Below, in pieces: positions 43,525 through 64,000 of a DNA stretch of 64,000 nucleotides. Numbering within the stretch: the stretch's first letter is position 1; each line of letters begins with the position of its first letter. A model generated the notes under the pieces. It was not told where the DNA came from and did no database searches. It saw only the letters and a program-made list of their open reading frames with translations. The DNA lies in contig NC_084462.1 in the NCBI RefSeq assembly GCF_027409185.1, positions 21,551,577 to 21,615,576 on the forward strand, given 5' to 3'. The translations under genes were made by a program, and so were the position numbers. The DNA is from Cynocephalus volans (Eukaryota; Chordata; Mammalia; Dermoptera; Cynocephalidae).

Positions 43525-43643
43525 GATACTTGACAATTGGCCTAAATAAAAAGACTGATTCTAGCACAAGTCCCTTTACTGACAATAGGCATGAAACAGC
43601 ACCATTCTTAAAATCTAAACTCTTTAAACTCTGTTACTGAAGT

Positions 43644-51052
<7,409 letters not shown>

Positions 51053-51394
51053 CGCTGGAACCCAAGGAAGGAAGGCAGCGGGCGACGGACGCCAAAGCTC
51101 AGAAACCGTCCTAGGCCACGACGGACTACGCACACTGCCTTCCTGACCCTGTTGAGGGCGTTCGGGAAAACGCAGCCCGTGCTCTCTAATTGGCCCGGAC
51201 TCTCTGACGTCACGGACTCAACCTTTGACACAACCAATCAGCGAGAAGGAGATGTGGGAAGCGTTTGCCGCCCCGCCGGGAAAGGGCGGGACACAGTGTC
51301 AAAAGCAGCCAATGGGCAGCCGGAAGGCGGGGCCCCTGTGGGAGCCCGGGCGGGAATTCTCCCGCAGAGGAGGAGGCGGGTCGGGTTCGCATCC
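51053..51394. promoter_or_regulatory. Bidirectional AIMP2-PMS2 promoter
   Basis: 342 bp between the two divergent start codons, within a CpG-rich block from about 50740 to 51700. It holds a perfect CRE (TGACGTCA, 51205-51212), CCAAT boxes at 51234-51238 and 51309-51313, and an inverted one (ATTGG) at 51189-51193; there is no TATA box. CCAAT and CRE elements in this spacing are typical of divergent housekeeping promoters. Confidence 0.85.
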
Positions 51395-61694
<10,300 letters not shown>

Positions 61695-62294
61695 TAAATA
61701 GCTAGTACAACTTTTAACTATTGTGATACTTTCTTTATTGTTTCCAAAGTAAAGATTTTTTGACATGAAACAAAATCTCCTCTTAGAGAGGATGTGTCAC
61801 ACTGGTAAGTATGTAGCTGCAGATTTAAGGACACCTGTTAAAAAGAGCATGAGTGACCACATTTAGCACACACTGAAATATGCAATGATGTCTTTCTTGG
61901 GCCATAATGGTCTCTCAAGTTTTTCTAAATTGTAAGACTTAAGATGAACAGATGTCTACAAGCCTGTGCATTCTTCTCAACTGCCTTGTCATTTCTTTTA
62001 CTATGTATTTTTAAGTTATGATATTCTTGGTCATCCTGGAGATTACAATTAATCTAGCAATCTAATTCAGATTAATACCAAGTTAATATCAATAGTATAC
62101 AAAAACTTTGCTCCTATATAGCTCCATTCCTCCCTGTTATTGTCATATAAATTGCATCTTTACATCTTTATACAGTGTATGCCTGTCACTACACAGTAAA
62201 TTGCAGATTTGTGATTTTTTATTTATGCAGTTGTTTTTTAAATCAGATAGGAGAAAAAAGAAACAGAAACAAAAAATACATTTATGCTGTCTCT

Positions 62295-62451
62295 CTTTTT
62301 TTTTTTTTTTTGACCAGTAAGGGGATCATAACCCTGGCGCGGTGTGGTCCACACCACACTCAGCCAGTGAGCGCACCGGCCATCTGTATATAGGATCCGA
62401 ACCCATGGCCTCGGGTGCCACACTCCCCCGAGTGAGCCATGGGGCCAGCCC
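62295..62451 (-). repeat. CYN SINE dimer with target-site duplication
   Basis: gaccagtaaggggatcataa through gagccatggggccagcc. Direct repeat tatgctgtctct at 62283-62294 and 62452-62463. Confidence 0.93.
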
Positions 62452-62464
62452 TATGCTGTCTCTT

Positions 62465-64000
62465 ATATTTACCTATGTAGTTACCTTTACAGTGCTCTTA
62501 ATTTCCTCATGTGGAGTTGGGTTACTGTCTAGTGTCCTTTCGTTTCATCCTGAAGGATTCCCTTTACTATTTCTTGTAGGCAGCTCTGCAGTGAGGAATC
62601 TTCTCAGCCTTAGTATCTCTTCATTTTTGTGAAGGAGAGTTTTGTTGGAAATAGAATTCTTGGTCAATAATCTTTTCCTTACAGTATATTCAGTTGAATA
62701 TGTCATCTAAATGCTTTCTGGCCTACATGATTTCTGATAAGAAATGGTTGGTTAATCTTACTGAGGATCCCTTGTATGTGATGAGTCACTTCTTGCTGCT
62801 TTCAAGATTCTCTCTTTGTCTTTGTCTTTTGACAGTTTGATTATGATGCATCTGGGTACAGAGAGATTTTCTTGATTTTATCCTACTTGGAGTCCAGTGA
62901 GTTTCTTAGATTCATGCCTCATTAAATTTGGGGAGTTTTTGGACATTATTTTTTCAAATAATCTTTCTGCCCTTTTGTCTCTCTTCTCCTAGAACACCCA
63001 CTATGTGATGTTGGTATGTTTGATGGTATCCCACAGGTCTCTGAGGCTCAGTTCATTTTCCTTCAGTTTTCCTTTCTGTTCCTCTAACTGGATAATTTCA
63101 ATTATCCTATCTACAAGTTTGCTGATTTTTTTCTTCTGCCTATGGACATCTGCTGTTGAGCCCTTCTAGTGAACTTTTCATTTCAGTTATTATACTTTTA
63201 TTTTTTATAATTTCTCTCTATTGATATTTTTATTTGGTAGGATATTATTTTTATACTTTCCTTTAGTTCTTTAGAAATTGTTTCCTTTAGCTCTTTGAAC
63301 ATGTTTAAAATAGCTGATTTAATATCTTCTTCTAGTTAAGTCCACCATATGGGCTTCTTCAGGGACAGTTTCCATTGACTGCTTTTTTTCCCTGTGTATG
63401 GGCACACTTTCTTTTTTCTTTACATGTCTCATAATTTTTTTCTTGGGGAAAGTGGACATTTTAAATAATAGAATGTGACAACTTTGGAAATGAGATTCTA
63501 TCCCCTTCCCAGGGTTTGTTTTTGTTGTTTTTTATTGTTTGTTTATTGACTCTTCTGAAAAAAAACTCTGCAAAGTTTCTATTTTGTGTTGTGTGTGGCT
63601 ACTGAAGTCTCTGTTCTGATAGCTTAGTGGTCAGCCAGTTATTAGACAGAGATGTCCTTAAATGGCTGGAATCAGTAAATCTCTCAGTCTTTGCTAAGGG
63701 GTTCTGTGGGCCTACTGGGGTCAACATTCAACACTTAGCCAGGCAGTTGACAACTCTGCCTTAGCCTTCACTTCTTGCTGTAACTGAGCATCAAGGTCAG
63801 CTAGAGGTGAGAGCTTCAGGCCTTCTCAGGTCTTTCCTGGGCATGCAAGTGGCCATCTAGATACCTAGGTTTAAGAAGGAGCTTTTCAAAGCCCCTATGG
63901 ACATCTCATTCATTCCCAGGCTTTTTCTTTTAAACTTTTGGGTTAGTCTGTTATTTGCCCAACTGTTATCCAGTGCCTCAAGCTGTGAAGTTAAACAATT
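62465..64000 (-). mobile_element. Old L1, antisense, 5' region
   Basis: ttctgataagaaatggttgg, tttgattatgatgcatctgg, gagtttcttagattcatgcc and tcccacaggtctctgaggct are familiar from the reverse strand of L1M 5' sequence. The last few hundred bases are less clear. Confidence 0.65.

Overview
The window is nuclear DNA from a placental mammal: intron-rich, AT-rich, and full of fossil LINEs, MIR/L2, MaLR LTRs and DNA transposons. A dense family of tRNA-Ile-derived SINEs (about 20 copies, monomers and fused dimers, several with clean target-site duplications) fits the CYN family known from colugos (Dermoptera, Galeopterus/Cynocephalus). The species call rests on remembered knowledge of that family, not on a search.

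Four protein genes are present, in the order and orientations of human 7p22.1 read in reverse. (1) EIF2AK1 (HRI, the heme-regulated eIF2-alpha kinase) on +, complete, 15 coding exons at 10697-42583, 631 codons plus stop. (2) ANKRD61 on -, complete, 3 coding exons at 35699-32069, nested antisense inside EIF2AK1 intron 11. (3) AIMP2 (p38 scaffold of the multi-tRNA-synthetase complex) on -, complete, 4 exons at 51052-43644, tail-to-tail with EIF2AK1. (4) PMS2 (MutL-alpha mismatch-repair ATPase) on +, exons 1-10 at 51395-61677; the remaining exons lie past the right edge. AIMP2 and PMS2 diverge from one GC-rich promoter of 342 bp with a CRE and three CCAAT boxes. Exon lengths add up in frame for every gene and splice sites are GT/AG throughout.

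Layout: 1-10.36 kb is upstream flank. Its one striking item is a diverged, ungapped copy of the EIF2AK1 promoter and first coding exon (about 1272-1735) in which the ATG is ATC but the reading frame and the splice donor survive. 10.36-10.81 kb is the true CpG-rich EIF2AK1 promoter and exon 1. Intron 1 holds a PHB2 retrocopy that appears to keep part of an intron. Intron 10 holds a 0.6 kb composite (CA)n array, intron 11 holds ANKRD61, and intron 13 holds a 5'-inverted L1 with a 14-bp target-site duplication. 43.5 kb is the convergent 3' end junction and 51.05-51.39 kb the bidirectional promoter. From 61.7 kb to the end is PMS2 intron 10, mostly SINE and antisense L1.

The genes are neighbours rather than a pathway: HRI controls translation under heme or mitochondrial stress, AIMP2 scaffolds aminoacyl-tRNA synthetases, PMS2 repairs mismatches, and ANKRD61 is little characterised. 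I found no new gene system. The most unusual items are the duplicated first exon, the composite CA array and the intron-bearing PHB2 retrocopy.
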